Assembly: GCA_944739405.2 (NCBI GenBank)
Contig: OX123196.2
Coordinates: 52,428,196-52,492,195 of the forward strand
Direction of reading: 5' to 3'
Length of the DNA stretch: 64,000 nt
DNA from: Euclidia mi
Taxonomy: Eukaryota > Arthropoda > Insecta > Lepidoptera > Erebidae
The notes under the pieces are model-generated. The model saw nothing but the letters and a program-made list of their open reading frames with translations, made no database searches and was not told the origin of the DNA. The translations under genes were made by a program, and so were the position numbers. Of this stretch, positions 20,560 through 30,977 are shown piece after piece (the stretch's first letter is position 1; each line of letters starts with the position of its first letter).

Positions 20560-22615
20560 TCCAAAGGAGAGATCTTTTTGCCGTTGGCTCCTTCCAAAGC
20601 GGGTCCGCTGTTGGTCTCGAAGGCTTAACACCACAACTCTTATAAGATCGCTTTGCGAATGCGAGACGGTGGTATTCGTCCCATTGCCGTTGGGTGTACG
20701 TACAGGCGTATGGAGGCCAAGATTTGCTGTCGGCATTATAACTCCATTTTAGGCAGCAAAATACAGCCACTACAACTTGGATTTGGGTCCAAAGGTGGCT
20801 GTGAGGCCGCCATACATGCCCTGTCAACGTACCTTGGCTGTAATGGGGGTGATGTTATCTTCAAGATTGCCTTAACGAATGCTTTTAATTCAGTGAACAG
20901 GGACACCTTGTTGACGCAAGTTAAATTAGAAACCCCCAAAATTTTCAATTTTCTATGGCAGTGCTACAGACACACATCAAAATTAATATACAAGGAAAAT
21001 CTTTTGGAATCTGCCGTTGACTGTCAACAAGGCGACGCTCTTGGACCACTTATTTTTAGCTTAGCCATTCATCCAGTTATAAGCCAGCTAAATTCTAAAT
21101 TTAACATCTGGTACCTAGATGATGGAACCCTAGGAGGCGACGTAGAGACTGTCTATCAGGACCTGGCACTTCTGAAGACAACATTTTCATCCATCGGCCT
21201 AGACCTTAATCCAATTAAGTGTGAAATTTTTATCAACTATACTTTAGACCAGTCCACAATACTCTCCAAATTTCAAACCCTGGCGCCCAGTATAACCCAT
21301 ATTAAAAAAAGGTCTCTTTGCCTTCTTGGGTCCCCAATATTAGACGAAGGTTTTGATTCTTTTATTCAAGAAAAAATAAAAATTTTTGTGAAAATTCAGA
21401 CCGTTTGCTCAAAATTAACATACATTCGTCTTTCACTATTATTAGATACTGTCTTTTTGTGCCTAAGTTCACACAAGCTTTACGTTCGTCGCCTTTTTGG
21501 AAAAACCCAAGCCCACTAGCCAAAATTGTCAAAATGTTGCAAAACACTCTAAGCAACATTTTAAATGTGGCTCTGAACGACCGAGCATGGCTACAGGTGA
21601 CATTACCTGTTTGCCTGGGTGGGCTTGGAGTTCGCAAAATTTCCGATGTGAGCTTACCAGCATTTCTGTCCTCGGTCCACAGCACTGCAGAATTGACAAG
21701 GAAAATCTTAGCACCCACACTAGTCGATTCTGCGGTGCCGTGTAAGATCGATGCCATTAATGGTTGGAAAATGGCTTGTCCGAGAACTGAGTTGGCCCGA
21801 AATTTATCCTCTCAGAGGCAGTGGGACGGGCTGCTTTGCAGCGCAGTACGAGAAAATCTTCTCAGTATATCGTACAATGCTGCAGAGCGTGCTCGTTTGC
21901 TGGCTGTGGGAGAGTAAGAGTCGGGGCACTGCCATCGTCCAACATAGGTTGGTACCTATGTTGGACGATGGCAGTGCTTGAAGCTAGAGCCCCAACATGG
22001 TTGTTGGACGATACGACCTTCCGCATCGCTTCTTGCCTCCGTTTAGGTGCGTCATGTGTCGCTCCACATCGTTGTCACTGCGGGTAGGCTGTCGACAGCC
22101 TTGGTCACCATGGCTTGTCATGCAGGAGGAGCGCAGGTCGTATTTCACGACACAGCAACCTGAATGACATTCTCCGTCGGGCTCTTGTCATCGCTGGCGT
22201 TCGAGCCCAACTTGATCCTCAGGATTTGGCACGCAACGATGGTAAAAGACCAGATGGAATGTCTCTACTGCCTTGGAAGTTGGGAAGGCCTTTGGTATGG
22301 AACGCAACGTGTGCCCCATCCCCCGCCCCTTGCGCCATCTCATCTTTCTAGCACAGCGGTTTGTGCGGGCGCTGCTGCTGCCACAGCGGAGCAGCCGTTT
22401 GGAGTCGAAACGTTGGGGTCATGGGTCCAAGTGCTAGATCTCTTTATAGAAAGCTTACGAAGAGACTTGTTGACGCCTCACGTGACCAGAAGGCTGGTGG
22501 TTGGGTATGTATCTAGCAGAAAAAATTGCATTGCCATAAAGCGTGGCAGTGCTGCCAGTCTTCTGGGCACGTTCCCAATAGACGGCAATGTGGAGGAGTT
22601 TCACGACGCCCTTTG
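20560..22615 (+). pseudogene. LINE with restriction-like endonuclease, copy 1 (decayed)
   Basis: Order: a short piece GSFQSGSAVGLEGLTPQ (about 20575-20635), a gap relative to the copy at 34612-36680, then the reverse transcriptase open frame 20653-21519 with GGIRPIAVGCTYRRMEAKIC, LGFGSKGGCEAAIHAL, CQQGDALGPLIFSLAIHP and the catalytic YLDD at about residue 154. Shifted frames continue with WLQVTLPVCLGGLGVRK. The C-terminal part (22064-22300) has CHCG...HHGLSC...RH, a zinc knuckle with the Arg-His element, and then KRPDG (about 22243) followed 15 residues on by Asn in the place of the catalytic Asp. This is the layout of R2-superfamily LINEs, which cut with a C-terminal restriction-like nuclease. 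It is dead: several frameshifts, one stop in the knuckle, and an inverted insert at 21926-21977. Confidence 0.8.
21926..21977. repeat. Hairpin, 24-bp perfect arms, inside the LINE
   Basis: 21926-21949 and 21954-21977 are exact reverse complements around TGGT. The left arm reads in frame as LINE sequence (ALPSSNIG); the right arm is its inverted duplicate. Confidence 0.95.
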
Positions 22616-23001
22616 AATATATATTTTTTATTTGTATTGTATTTTAATATAATTTTACTAGTAGTATTTAAGTAGTTATAATTGTTTTATTCCAAAATTA
22701 ATTTACTTTTGTAATATTTAATTAATAAGTAATATATTGTCATAATATATATATGTACAACTATTTTAAAGAGGTAAAAGACAGACAGTGTATTAGAGAC
22801 GTTCTCAAGTAATTAAAACTTGAAGTATAGTTTTAACCGAACAGTCATATATAACTGTCGTTTCACGAACGTTCTAAGAACTAGCTGTAATTACCCTTTA
22901 CTTAGGAAAGTAAAGAGCATTTTCGTGTAGGGGAACTTTAAATTACTGATCCGAGGTAACAGTTGGAACCTTGCAAATACTATTCGGAGAAGTTTCTGTA
23001 G
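22616..23001. other. AT-rich 3' flank of the LINE
   Basis: Probably includes the LINE 3' UTR; no tail or target duplication is clear. It ends at the start of the 5' LTR. Confidence 0.4.
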
Positions 23002-23120
23002 TGTAGTATGTATTAAGTAGGTCAGATGTTAATATAAAGTACTTCATAATTGTATCATTAAGACAATAATAAACGTGAATCTATCGTGAACAGTTGTTTC
23101 AATAACATAAAATCCCCACA
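23002..23120 (+). repeat. 5' LTR
   Basis: 119 bp, TGTAGTATG to CCCCACA, with AATAAA inside. It differs from the 3' LTR by a 3-bp TAA insertion and one A/G change. Confidence 0.9.
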
Positions 23121-23323
23121 TGGCGACCCTTGCCATTTTTGGGACGCGTGACGGGACTTCGATTCGGTATAATGTTACGGCTACAAAATCGGACTATGAG
23201 TGAAAATGTTTTTGTCTTTGAAATAATTACGGATAAAAGTTTTTAGTAAAAACTGTGACAAAAATTTTGACATTACAGTGTTTATTATTCTTTCAATTCG
23301 GAATTCGGAAATATCTATCAATA

Positions 23324-23617
23324 ATGTGTCGCTCTAACGTAGAGAAGGAGACAGTTTTCCTCAACCAGAATGCTGCTGGTTCGAATCAGGCCCAGGTTGA
23401 AGAATTGAAAATGCATATGTCGAGCATCGATATTAGGCTGACAGTTATTTGTGTGTTATTGGGTCTTGCTGCAATATATTTTATATGGAAACAGTACAAG
23501 AAATGCCACCATTCGTGGATCGGAGACCAAATTGTACAGAATAACTTGCGACGGTCGTTCACCCGTTCCAGAGGCAATCGCGGAGAAGAATGTGAAATAC
23601 GTATGTCAACAAAGTAG
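23324..23617 (+). CDS. Small single-pass membrane protein in the retrotransposon leader
   Basis: 97-residue frame starting at the ATG at 23324, between the 5' LTR and gag. Residues 1-38 are polar (VFLNQNAAGSNQAQ), about 39-56 form one hydrophobic helix (LTVICVLLGLAAIYFIW), and the remainder is basic (KQYKKCHHSW ... RRSFTRSRGNR), which by the positive-inside rule predicts N-out/C-in. There is no signal peptide. It is intact although gag and pol are broken. Drosophila 412 has been described with short leader ORFs; whether those are homologous I cannot tell here. Its role is unknown; a membrane-targeting or particle-egress accessory is only a guess. Confidence 0.6.
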   Translation: MCRSNVEKETVFLNQNAAGSNQAQVEELKMHMSSIDIRLTVICVLLGLAAIYFIWKQYKKCHHSWIGDQIVQNNLRRSFTRSRGNRGEECEIRMSTK

Positions 23618-23984
23618 TGAAGTTAAAATGAATATATACATATACACAAGTGAATATCGTGCAATTTTTTTCGTTTAAAAAGTGCAACTAAAAATGCGTA
23701 AAATCATGTGCAAATAATATATAAATAGTGCGGCAGTGATTCGTATATCGTTTTGACAAAAATCTGCTAAGTAGTAAATATTTGAACTCTATTAACTGTA
23801 AAGTATAGTTTTAAAATAATAAGGTTTTAAGAATTCTAATTGTAATGTTATTGTTTCGTGCAGTATATGGTAAGCGCGTACTCGTATTGCAATACATCGC
23901 TTTAGGCTTCGTAGCCCCTACTGAGGTAACTGAACGAGCTGTGGTATGTATTTTGTTTATTAATATATTATTTTGTAAAAGGGA

Positions 23985-25267
23985 ATGGAAGATGAATTAC
24001 TGAAATGTTTAGAGGAACTTAAATTGATACGAAAATATTTAATTAAGAAGGGAAAAGCTATATTTAAGGGTAATATAATAAAGAATAAGTTACCTGAAAC
24101 TGAAAGAATATTCGAGAAAAGTTCAAATATATTGAATATATTACTACAGAACAAATAAAGCTCAAATGTTTGACATCAATAGCTACAGTTAGTGACAAAA
24201 TAAAATCATTTAATTCACAAATTATTAATTTATGTTCGCAAACAGTGAGTGATTGTAGTAGCGAAAGTGACTTTTGTGAAGCATGTCCTAATCCCGAATT
24301 AGTCATGGAGTTCGATTTGAAATTGGCGTGTAGTTTTATTCCTGTGATGAATAATAATGAAAACAGCATTAAAGGTATCATTGACTCTGTGGAATTGAAT
24401 GCAGATATGCTTTCTGAGACAGGGAAAAAACTACTAATAAAATTCGTATTAAAAAGCAGATTAACCGAAAATGCTAAATTACGTATGGCCCAGGATTATA
24501 CATCTGCAGACGATCTTATCAGAGATTTACGTAATATCCTTTTACCAAAGAAGTCCTTTGCTGCAATACAATCGCAGTTACAAAACGCAACACAAGGTTG
24601 GCGTACTATTGATCAGTATGGTACAGAAATAGAAAAACTATTTACTAAACTGACAATATCGCAGGCAGATGGTAATTCACAAAATTATTCCGTTCTAAAA
24701 CCTCTAAACGAGAAACTGGCAATAAAACGATTCTCAGGTGGATTGAGTGATTCCCGTATTAGTATGATCATAGCTGCCCGAAATTATGACAGTTTGAGAG
24801 ACGCAATCCAGGCAGCGAAAGAGGAGGAGTTAACAGCGCCATCGACTTCGACAAGTGAAAATGTCATGCAGTTTTCACGTCGTGGCAGAGGTAAGTCACA
24901 AACTAATTGTTATTCTTATTCTCAAGGACACCAGTTTCGCGATCAGCGCGGATATCATCTAGAGAATACATTTAATAATTATGGAAGGGCAAATAATTTC
25001 AACAGAGGTAATTCAAACAACTTTAGTAGAGGTAATTTTAATAATTCCCGTGCACGTACATTTTATCATAGCCGTGGTAACAGTAGAGGTACATACAATA
25101 ACGTAAATCGCGGACGAGGCTGCCAAAGTTCAAACGACAATCGATCGAGTTATGGAACTCGTGGTAGTAGTTACAAACATAGAGTGTTTTATACTGACGA
25201 ATCTAATAGAGATGAATCTGTAAACTCAAATATAAATGAAATGCAGTTTTTTCGATCTGAAACATAA
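23985..25267 (+). pseudogene. gag-like gene (frameshifted)
   Basis: An ATG at 23985 starts MEDELLKCLEELKLIRKYL and runs 57 codons to a stop at 24156. The overlapping frame, one base back and open from 24104, continues for about 385 codons but has no ATG at its start, so either a -1 shift or one indel joins them. The main body is helical and capsid-like (KKLLIKFVLKSRLTENAKLR, DYTSADDLIRDLRNILLPKK, LAIKRFSGGLSDSRISMIIA). The C-terminus is Arg/Gly/Asn-rich (RGNSNNFSRGNFNNSRAR, GRGRG-like) in place of CCHC zinc knuckles, and probably binds RNA. Gag proteins assemble the particle around the element RNA. Confidence 0.7.
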
Positions 25268-25289
25268 TATTTTAGCTTTAAGTGGTAAG

Positions 25290-25823
25290 GCTTAATATTT
25301 ATCACTATACATTAACAATAGAAAATATTTTTGGCTAGTTGATACAGGAGCATCATTATCTATTATAAAGAAAAAATCATTGCCAAGTAACATTAACGTA
25401 ATCAGAGATGAAACTATTATACATAGTATTGGAGGTCAGATTCAATACGTTGGTTTCACTGATGTCATCTTGACTCATCGTGATGAGCAATTTCATGTTG
25501 ATTTTAATATGAAACTTCATGTTTTCGATAACATTCCTTTAAAGGCAGATGGAATATTAGGCTTAGATTTTCTGTGTCGTTATGTATCGAGTATCAACTT
25601 GGAAAACAATATCATTACCTTAAATAAATATGGAATGGAATATTCTTTAACTCTTCATGACTCACTCAATTATTCCAATGAAGTTTTACATATACCAGCA
25701 CGCAGTGAATCATTCCATTATTTATTTTTAAATGATGATTTAGAACAGGATTGTATTATCCATAGTAAGCAATTAGCAGATAATGTTTTTCTGGCTGGAT
25801 GTAAAAGCAAAATACAAGAGTGA
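25290..25823 (+). pseudogene. Retrotransposon protease region
   Basis: The frame opens after a stop near 25290 and carries YFWLVDTGASLSIIKKKSL, the Asp-Thr-Gly-Ala active site of a retroviral-type aspartic protease, and later the conserved ADGILGLDFLCRYV flap/end motif. It continues to HIPARSESFHYLF and VFLAG before a stop at 25821. It is in a different frame from both gag and the reverse transcriptase. The protease would cut the Gag-Pol precursor. Confidence 0.75.
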
Positions 25824-27137
25824 ATGGTCAAGTCCCATTTTGTTGGTACCGAAGAAAAGTGAAAATGGACCAAAGTGGAGACTTGTAATTGACTATCGAA
25901 AACTGAATGATTGCATTGTGGATGACAAATTCCCTTTACCAAAGATTACAGAAATACTAGATTCTCTCTCTGGCTCTGTTTATTTCTCACATCTGGATCT
26001 AAATCAAAGCTACTATCAGGTCGAATTAGATAAATGCAGCAGGGAGTGCAATGCTTTCACCACAAACACTGGTCAATATCAAATGAAAAGATTACCGATG
26101 GGACTCAAGACAAGTCCAAGTGCTTTTAGTAGAGCTATGTCTGTAGCAATGTCAGGGTTAACGTTTGATAAATGTTTTATTTATTTAGACGATCTAGTCG
26201 CATTTGGACGAAATTTGGTTATCCACAATAAAAATTTGAGAGATGTTTTGGAAAGACTAAGAAAAATTAATTTAAAATTGAAACCAGCGAAATGTAACTT
26301 TTTGAGGAAAGAAATTCTTTATTTAGGACATTTAGTTACAAAAGATGGAGTTTTACCTGACCCTGCAAAGGTTGAAATTCTACAAAATTACCCTATACCG
26401 ACTAATACGGACGAAGTTAAAAAGTTCGTAGCATTTTGTAATTATTACAGAAAATTCATTAAAAACTTTGCCGAAATAACACATCCTTTAAATAAATTAA
26501 CGAGAAAATATGAAGGTTTTGTTTGGACTGCAGAGTGTCAGAAAAGTTTTGAAACCTTAAAACATGCGTTAACAACACCACCAGTGTTAGAATTTCCAGA
26601 TTTTTCAGAAAATAATCAATTTGTCATTCAAACAGACGCTTCAAGTACAGCTATTGGAGCAGTTTTGTGCAATCAAAATATGAAACCCGTAGCATATGCA
26701 AGCAGACCCCTCAATAAAGCTGAAATTAACTACCCGACTATTCAAAAAGAATTAGTTGCTATTGTGTGGGCTGTGAAATACTTTAGGCCATATGTATATG
26801 GTAAAGCTTTCACAATTATGACGGACCATATCCATTAATATATCTATTTTCAATGAAAGATCCATCAAGTAGACTCCTTAAGTTTAGACTAGCATTAGAG
26901 GAGTACGATTTTAAAATAATATATTTAAGAGGAAAGGATAATAGCGTCGCTGATGCGTTATCTAGAATTACCATAATATCGGATAGTTTAAAACAAATTA
27001 ATGAGGAAATAATGTTAGTCATGACTAGAGCTCAAAGAAGACATTTAGATAATAAGATACAACAAAATAATACGCGTGTATTTAATAAACCTGATCGTGA
27101 ACGTGAAAAATGTGGCCTGATCAACCTGATTCCGTAG
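25783..27137 (+). pseudogene. Reverse transcriptase and RNase H (truncated, frameshifted)
   Basis: The frame enters at EWSSPILLVPKKSENGPKWR (about 25820), followed by LVIDYRKLN, FSHLDLNQSYYQVEL, the catalytic FIYLDDLV, LRKEILYLGHLVTKDG, and the RNase H start FVIQTDASSTAIGAVLC. The fingers part that normally precedes EWSSP (with the Tyr-Arg motif) is missing, and the preceding protease frame ends just there, so an internal deletion joins the two. A frameshift near 26830, after MTDH, moves RNase H into 26853-27137 (LFSMKDPSSRLLKFRLALEE, GKDNSVADALSR). Both faults would block function. Confidence 0.85.
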
Positions 27138-27280
27138 AAATGACTTTAATCAGCAACGAGGAATTAAATAAATTGAAAAGAAGTAAAAATATAGATGAAG
27201 AAAATGAGTGTTTCATTTATAGTAGGAAAATATTATAAATAAATATTAACTTTAGAGCACAATTTACGCGAGTCGAATTT

Positions 27281-28483
27281 GTGACTAAGTTAGAAAAGTT
27301 TTGTAAATCTATAAATATAAAGGAACTATGCATAGTAAAGAATGATGAAATTGAAAACTTTATAAAAGAAATGTTAAAGGAAATAAAAATACGAAAGGAT
27401 TGGAGCAGTCCGCGAATTTATGTATTAAGAGGAGTTAAAAGAATAGATAATGAAGAAGAAAGAAAATATATTTTACATGATTTTCATTTACTACCCACCG
27501 CAGGTCATGCAGGTGTGCGTAGAATGACTAATAATATTAAAAGGAAATTTTACTGGCCAGGCCTTAAAAATGATGTTAAAACATTTGTGAGCAAGTGTGT
27601 TCAATGTCAGAAAATGAAGCATTGTAGGTATGTCAAGGCGCCCATGGAGATAACTACAACTGCTTCACATGCTTTTGAAAAGATATATCTTGACGTCGTA
27701 GGTCCCTTACAGAAGGACATAGAAGGTAATTGCTACATCCTAACACTTCAATGCGAATTAACTAAGTTTGTAGAGGCCTATCCTCTAAGGAACAAAGACA
27801 CGGTAAGTATTGCAAAAGCGTTAGTTACTAATTTTATATTAAGATTCGGAATAGCAAGCATCATAGCGACTGATCGTGGAACGGAATTTGTATCTTCTGT
27901 GATGGAACAGGTATGTAAAATTTTAAATATACAAAAATTAACTTCTACGGCTTATCACCACCAATCCATCGGTGCACTCGAAAATTCCCACAAAAATGTA
28001 GGTGCATTCTTACGCATTCAATGTGATGGTCAGAAAGACACATGGAGTCATTGGTTGCCTTTCTGGTCATTTAGCTTCAATAATACTGTTCACACAGAAA
28101 CAAAATACACACCGTTTGAGTTGGTATTTGGTAGACCGAGTGTAATACCATGTAGAGTAAGTCAATATATAGAACCATTGTATAATCCCAAAGATTATGC
28201 TTTAGATCTTAAGTTTAAGTTACAAGTAGCACACCAGGATGCTCGTAATAATTTACTATTAAGTAAACAGAAACGTAAATGTACTCACGATAAATATATA
28301 AATAACGTTACCTATATTAATGGACAATTAATACTTATCAAAAATGAAACAGCTAGTAAGTTAGATGCTCAATGGGTTGGACCATTTGTAGTTTTAGAAG
28401 ATTTAGGAGTAAATGTTAAGATTGTGAAATGTAATAAAACGTATGTAATCCATAAAAATAGGACAAAACCATATAATACATAA
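27281..28483 (+). CDS. Retrotransposon integrase domain
   Basis: 400 codons open, ending just before the 3' LTR. Zinc domain: HDFHLLPTAGHAGVRRM...FVSKCVQCQKMK (HHCC). Catalytic core: IYLDVVGPL, ATDRGTEF and GALENSHK give the D-D-E triad. The C-terminal piece has KLDAQWVGPFVVLEDLG, the GPF/Y module, and ends HKNRTKPYNT. It would insert element cDNA into the genome. It has lost continuity with the RNase H frame (27137-27281 is interrupted), so it is not expressed as part of an intact Pol. The first codons may belong to the linker rather than to a true start. Confidence 0.85.
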   Translation: MTKLEKFCKSINIKELCIVKNDEIENFIKEMLKEIKIRKDWSSPRIYVLRGVKRIDNEEERKYILHDFHLLPTAGHAGVRRMTNNIKRKFYWPGLKNDVKTFVSKCVQCQKMKHCRYVKAPMEITTTASHAFEKIYLDVVGPLQKDIEGNCYILTLQCELTKFVEAYPLRNKDTVSIAKALVTNFILRFGIASIIATDRGTEFVSSVMEQVCKILNIQKLTSTAYHHQSIGALENSHKNVGAFLRIQCDGQKDTWSHWLPFWSFSFNNTVHTETKYTPFELVFGRPSVIPCRVSQYIEPLYNPKDYALDLKFKLQVAHQDARNNLLLSKQKRKCTHDKYINNVTYINGQLILIKNETASKLDAQWVGPFVVLEDLGVNVKIVKCNKTYVIHKNRTKPYNT

Positions 28484-28558
28484 GTAATTATTATTTTAAT
28501 GAATTTAAGAAAAAAAAAACGTTCAATTTTTTTCTTTCTGTTCACCCTCGAGGTGAAG

Positions 28559-28674
28559 TGTAGTATGTATGTAGGTCAGATGTTAATATAAAGTACTTCA
28601 TAATTGTATCATTAAGACAGTAATAAACGTGAATCTATCGTGAACAGTTGTTTCAATAACATAAAATCCCCACA
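28559..28674 (+). repeat. 3' LTR
   Basis: 116 bp, TGTAGTATG to CCCCACA, directly after the purine tract GAGGTGAAG. Near-identical to the 5' LTR. Confidence 0.9.
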
Positions 28675-28995
28675 TTTCTATGAACTGTACTATTAACTTT
28701 TTTATATGTATTTTGCACATGATATTATTGTGTATTTCTTGAACTATTTAGATTTTCCGTAATTCATAATCATTGGTCAAATAAAAGTACTTAAAGATTC
28801 ATTACCCATTGCATGTGTATTTTTATGAAAGCATATTACGTACCTTATTTTTACCGTAATTATGGATTGTGAAAAGTTTTAATTGTTCAAACACAAAATG
28901 CATTTGGTATTTCTATTTTAGATGTGAATCTGAATTCTGATATAAGAACAATGTTGAGAATAATTGCAAAAATATCTACTTAACCACAATATTAA
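28675..28995. other. No gene recognised
   Basis: AT-rich spacer up to the TTAA at 28992. Confidence 0.5.
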
Positions 28996-29531
28996 CACGT
29001 TCCGGGACAGAATGTCGGCAGGTGGTACTCCAAAACCTACTCAAATAGACACTAGAATTTCCCATACAAATTCAGCCCCCACTTGACGATGTTGTGGTAT
29101 ACCTTGTATTTATTTATATTGCGTGATACGACAGTACGTTTCTCGACGTGACCATTATTCACATTTTATACGAATGTTTTCACGAACAAATTTAATAGCA
29201 AAACAACAAGAAAATACAAGTAATTATGAAATTATACCTACATTTCTCCATCGCGTTCGGTGGTGAGCCACGCGGGGCTCCCGCGCAGTGACACTGTTCC
29301 TTTTGCATTTGTGCATGTAGTTTACTTGTGTGCTTATAAAACTTCACGATGTGACACTAGCCAGATGTAGGTTCCTGTAATACGACACTAATACGTCACC
29401 CTACAATATTTTCTATTGCCGACGCTCGTTCTTTTTTGTCGGGCTAGCGTATTTCAAAGCCGTCGATGGACGTTGTGTCGTTATCTATAGGAATTTAAGT
29501 ACCGTCTTTCAACGTACTGTCCCGGAACGTG
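28996..29531. mobile_element. TTAA-flanked MITE, piggyBac type
   Basis: The ends CACGTTCCGGGACAG (28996-29010) and its exact reverse complement (29517-29531) are flanked on both sides by TTAA (28992-28995 and 29532-29535), the target and duplication of piggyBac-type elements. 536 bp, no transposase; a non-autonomous copy. I found no second copy in the window. Confidence 0.88.
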
Positions 29532-30171
29532 TTAACATTTATACAGATCAATGCATAAAACGATATGTATGTATTTTTAATACACAACTGTAAAACGTAA
29601 CAAATCTAAAAAATGTTTATGTTAAGCTTTTTATATTATTTGTGTAGTAATCGGAGCGATGTCGACGTCTAAAGAGCTGTCGTCATAACATAGCTTTATA
29701 TCAGGTCTTAACTGTACCATGGTCGCATGACGCCAAAAAGCCAATTTAAACTTAAAACTAAAATAAAACACAAATCAACCCTTCGCCATACAACTTGCAA
29801 CAACTCTCTACAACTACTCTACCGTAATAAAGTCGCGTATACCATTAGCATTAAATACGCCTAATATCATTCCAAAGTCGCAAAGTAGGTATCACCTACG
29901 GGTCATTTACGAGTTGCGGTATTCAATATCAGGACGCGTAATTTCAAAAGCCTCGCTGAGACATCGTAGAGGGCAACTAAGTTAAATTATTTATCAGAGA
30001 GCTAAGCGAACGTTGGTTAACGTAACTCTGTTATGGGCTAACCTCCCAACTAGGAGTTTTATTTAGCAGTTTGGCTCTGAAACTGCCGCAGTAGTTTGTT
30101 TTTAAATAGGCGATAGTTTGTGGTAGTTGCTTTTTAGGGGCTTTGACAAAGTTGTGGCAGTATAGCTTGAT
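29532..30171. other. No gene recognised
   Basis: AT-rich sequence, nothing assignable. Confidence 0.5.
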
Positions 30172-30550
30172 TATACAGGGTGTCACAAGACACATAACCA
30201 AGCCGAAGTCTACTCGTTGTGGACATCATGCCAAGTCATACTTACCAAAAATAATACCTGGGAAAAGCTTTTTTTAAGCTTTCAAATGTTTAAACCGCAA
30301 TTAAAAGCGCGCGCGTGCCATGCTCGAAATACCTACTTATCCGTGGGGTCATAGGGCATCTAAAGAACATATTGGCGTGGTAAATGCATCGATTTTGTAC
30401 CTGATTACAAAAATTCCATAGTAACTTTGAGCCTCAATATCTCCTGAACCAGTAATTTCCCAGGTATGATGCCGAAGCAAAAAATGTTCGTAATTATCGG
30501 TAAAATATGGGGTTTCAGTTTTATTTAAGGGTGTTTTTACATCCTGTATA
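30172..30550 (+). mobile_element. MITE, TA-type ends, copy 1
   Basis: The ends TATACAGGGTGTCA and TACATCCTGTATA are imperfect inverted repeats. The interior (ATATCTCCTGAACCAGTAAT, GGTATGATGCCGAAG) is the reverse complement of the copy at 56852-57190. No coding capacity. Confidence 0.75.
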
Positions 30551-30699
30551 TAGAGGTGATGATTTTATAAATAAACTGAGAATTACATAAATGGTAGCAG
30601 GCCCGAGAATTATTAATATTAATACCAACGGTCAAAACATAAGTGTGCACTTAATTGCAAAACTAAGCAGATCCTATGATAGGTATGGTCATCAGATAA

Positions 30700-30958
30700 C
30701 TTGAGTGGTGACGGATTAAGAATACCACTCAATATAAGAAGTGTCACTCCCCCATTTTATTCCGTGTATGTTGTAAAAGGCAACTAAGGAAAATACAAGA
30801 AGCAAGTGCTATCTTAAGGAAGAGATGCAAAACTCTATATCAATCCCCGTAACAACCCAAATCGTAGGCCAAATCCTCCTCTTGACTCGCAAAATGCTAT
30901 TGTCACGTAAATTCAGAAAGGCCTGTGTCCAGCAGTGGGCTACAAAATACCGTTTAAT
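30700..30958 (+). repeat. Diverged (GAT)n-type retroposon fragment
   Basis: Starts GGTGACGGATTAAGAATACC, runs through TGTAAAAGGCAACTAAGG and ends GGCCTGTGTCCAGCAGTGGGC, motifs shared with the 3' ends of the (GAT)n-tailed family, here on the + strand and without the tail. Confidence 0.45.
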
Positions 30959-30977
30959 TAAAAATGATCTCTTGTTA

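Larger units (their letters stand above)
23002..28674 (+). mobile_element. Ty3/mdg1-412-like LTR retrotransposon
   Basis: Two direct LTRs (23002-23120, 28559-28674), a primer-site-like TGGCGACCCTTGCC directly after the first, a leader with a small membrane-protein ORF, a gag-like gene, protease, reverse transcriptase, RNase H and integrase in Ty3 order, and a purine-rich GAGGTGAAG directly before the 3' LTR. The integrase motif HHQSIGALENSHK points to the mdg1/412 group. Gag and pol carry frameshifts and an internal deletion, so this copy cannot make a full Pol protein. No convincing target duplication: the flanking 5-mers are TGTAG and TTTCT. Confidence 0.88.

Noticed and set aside
23255..23323. 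Longer start for the small membrane ORF (hydrophobic N-terminal extension)
   Set aside because: It would start at a GTG; the ATG at 23324 is the first proper start.
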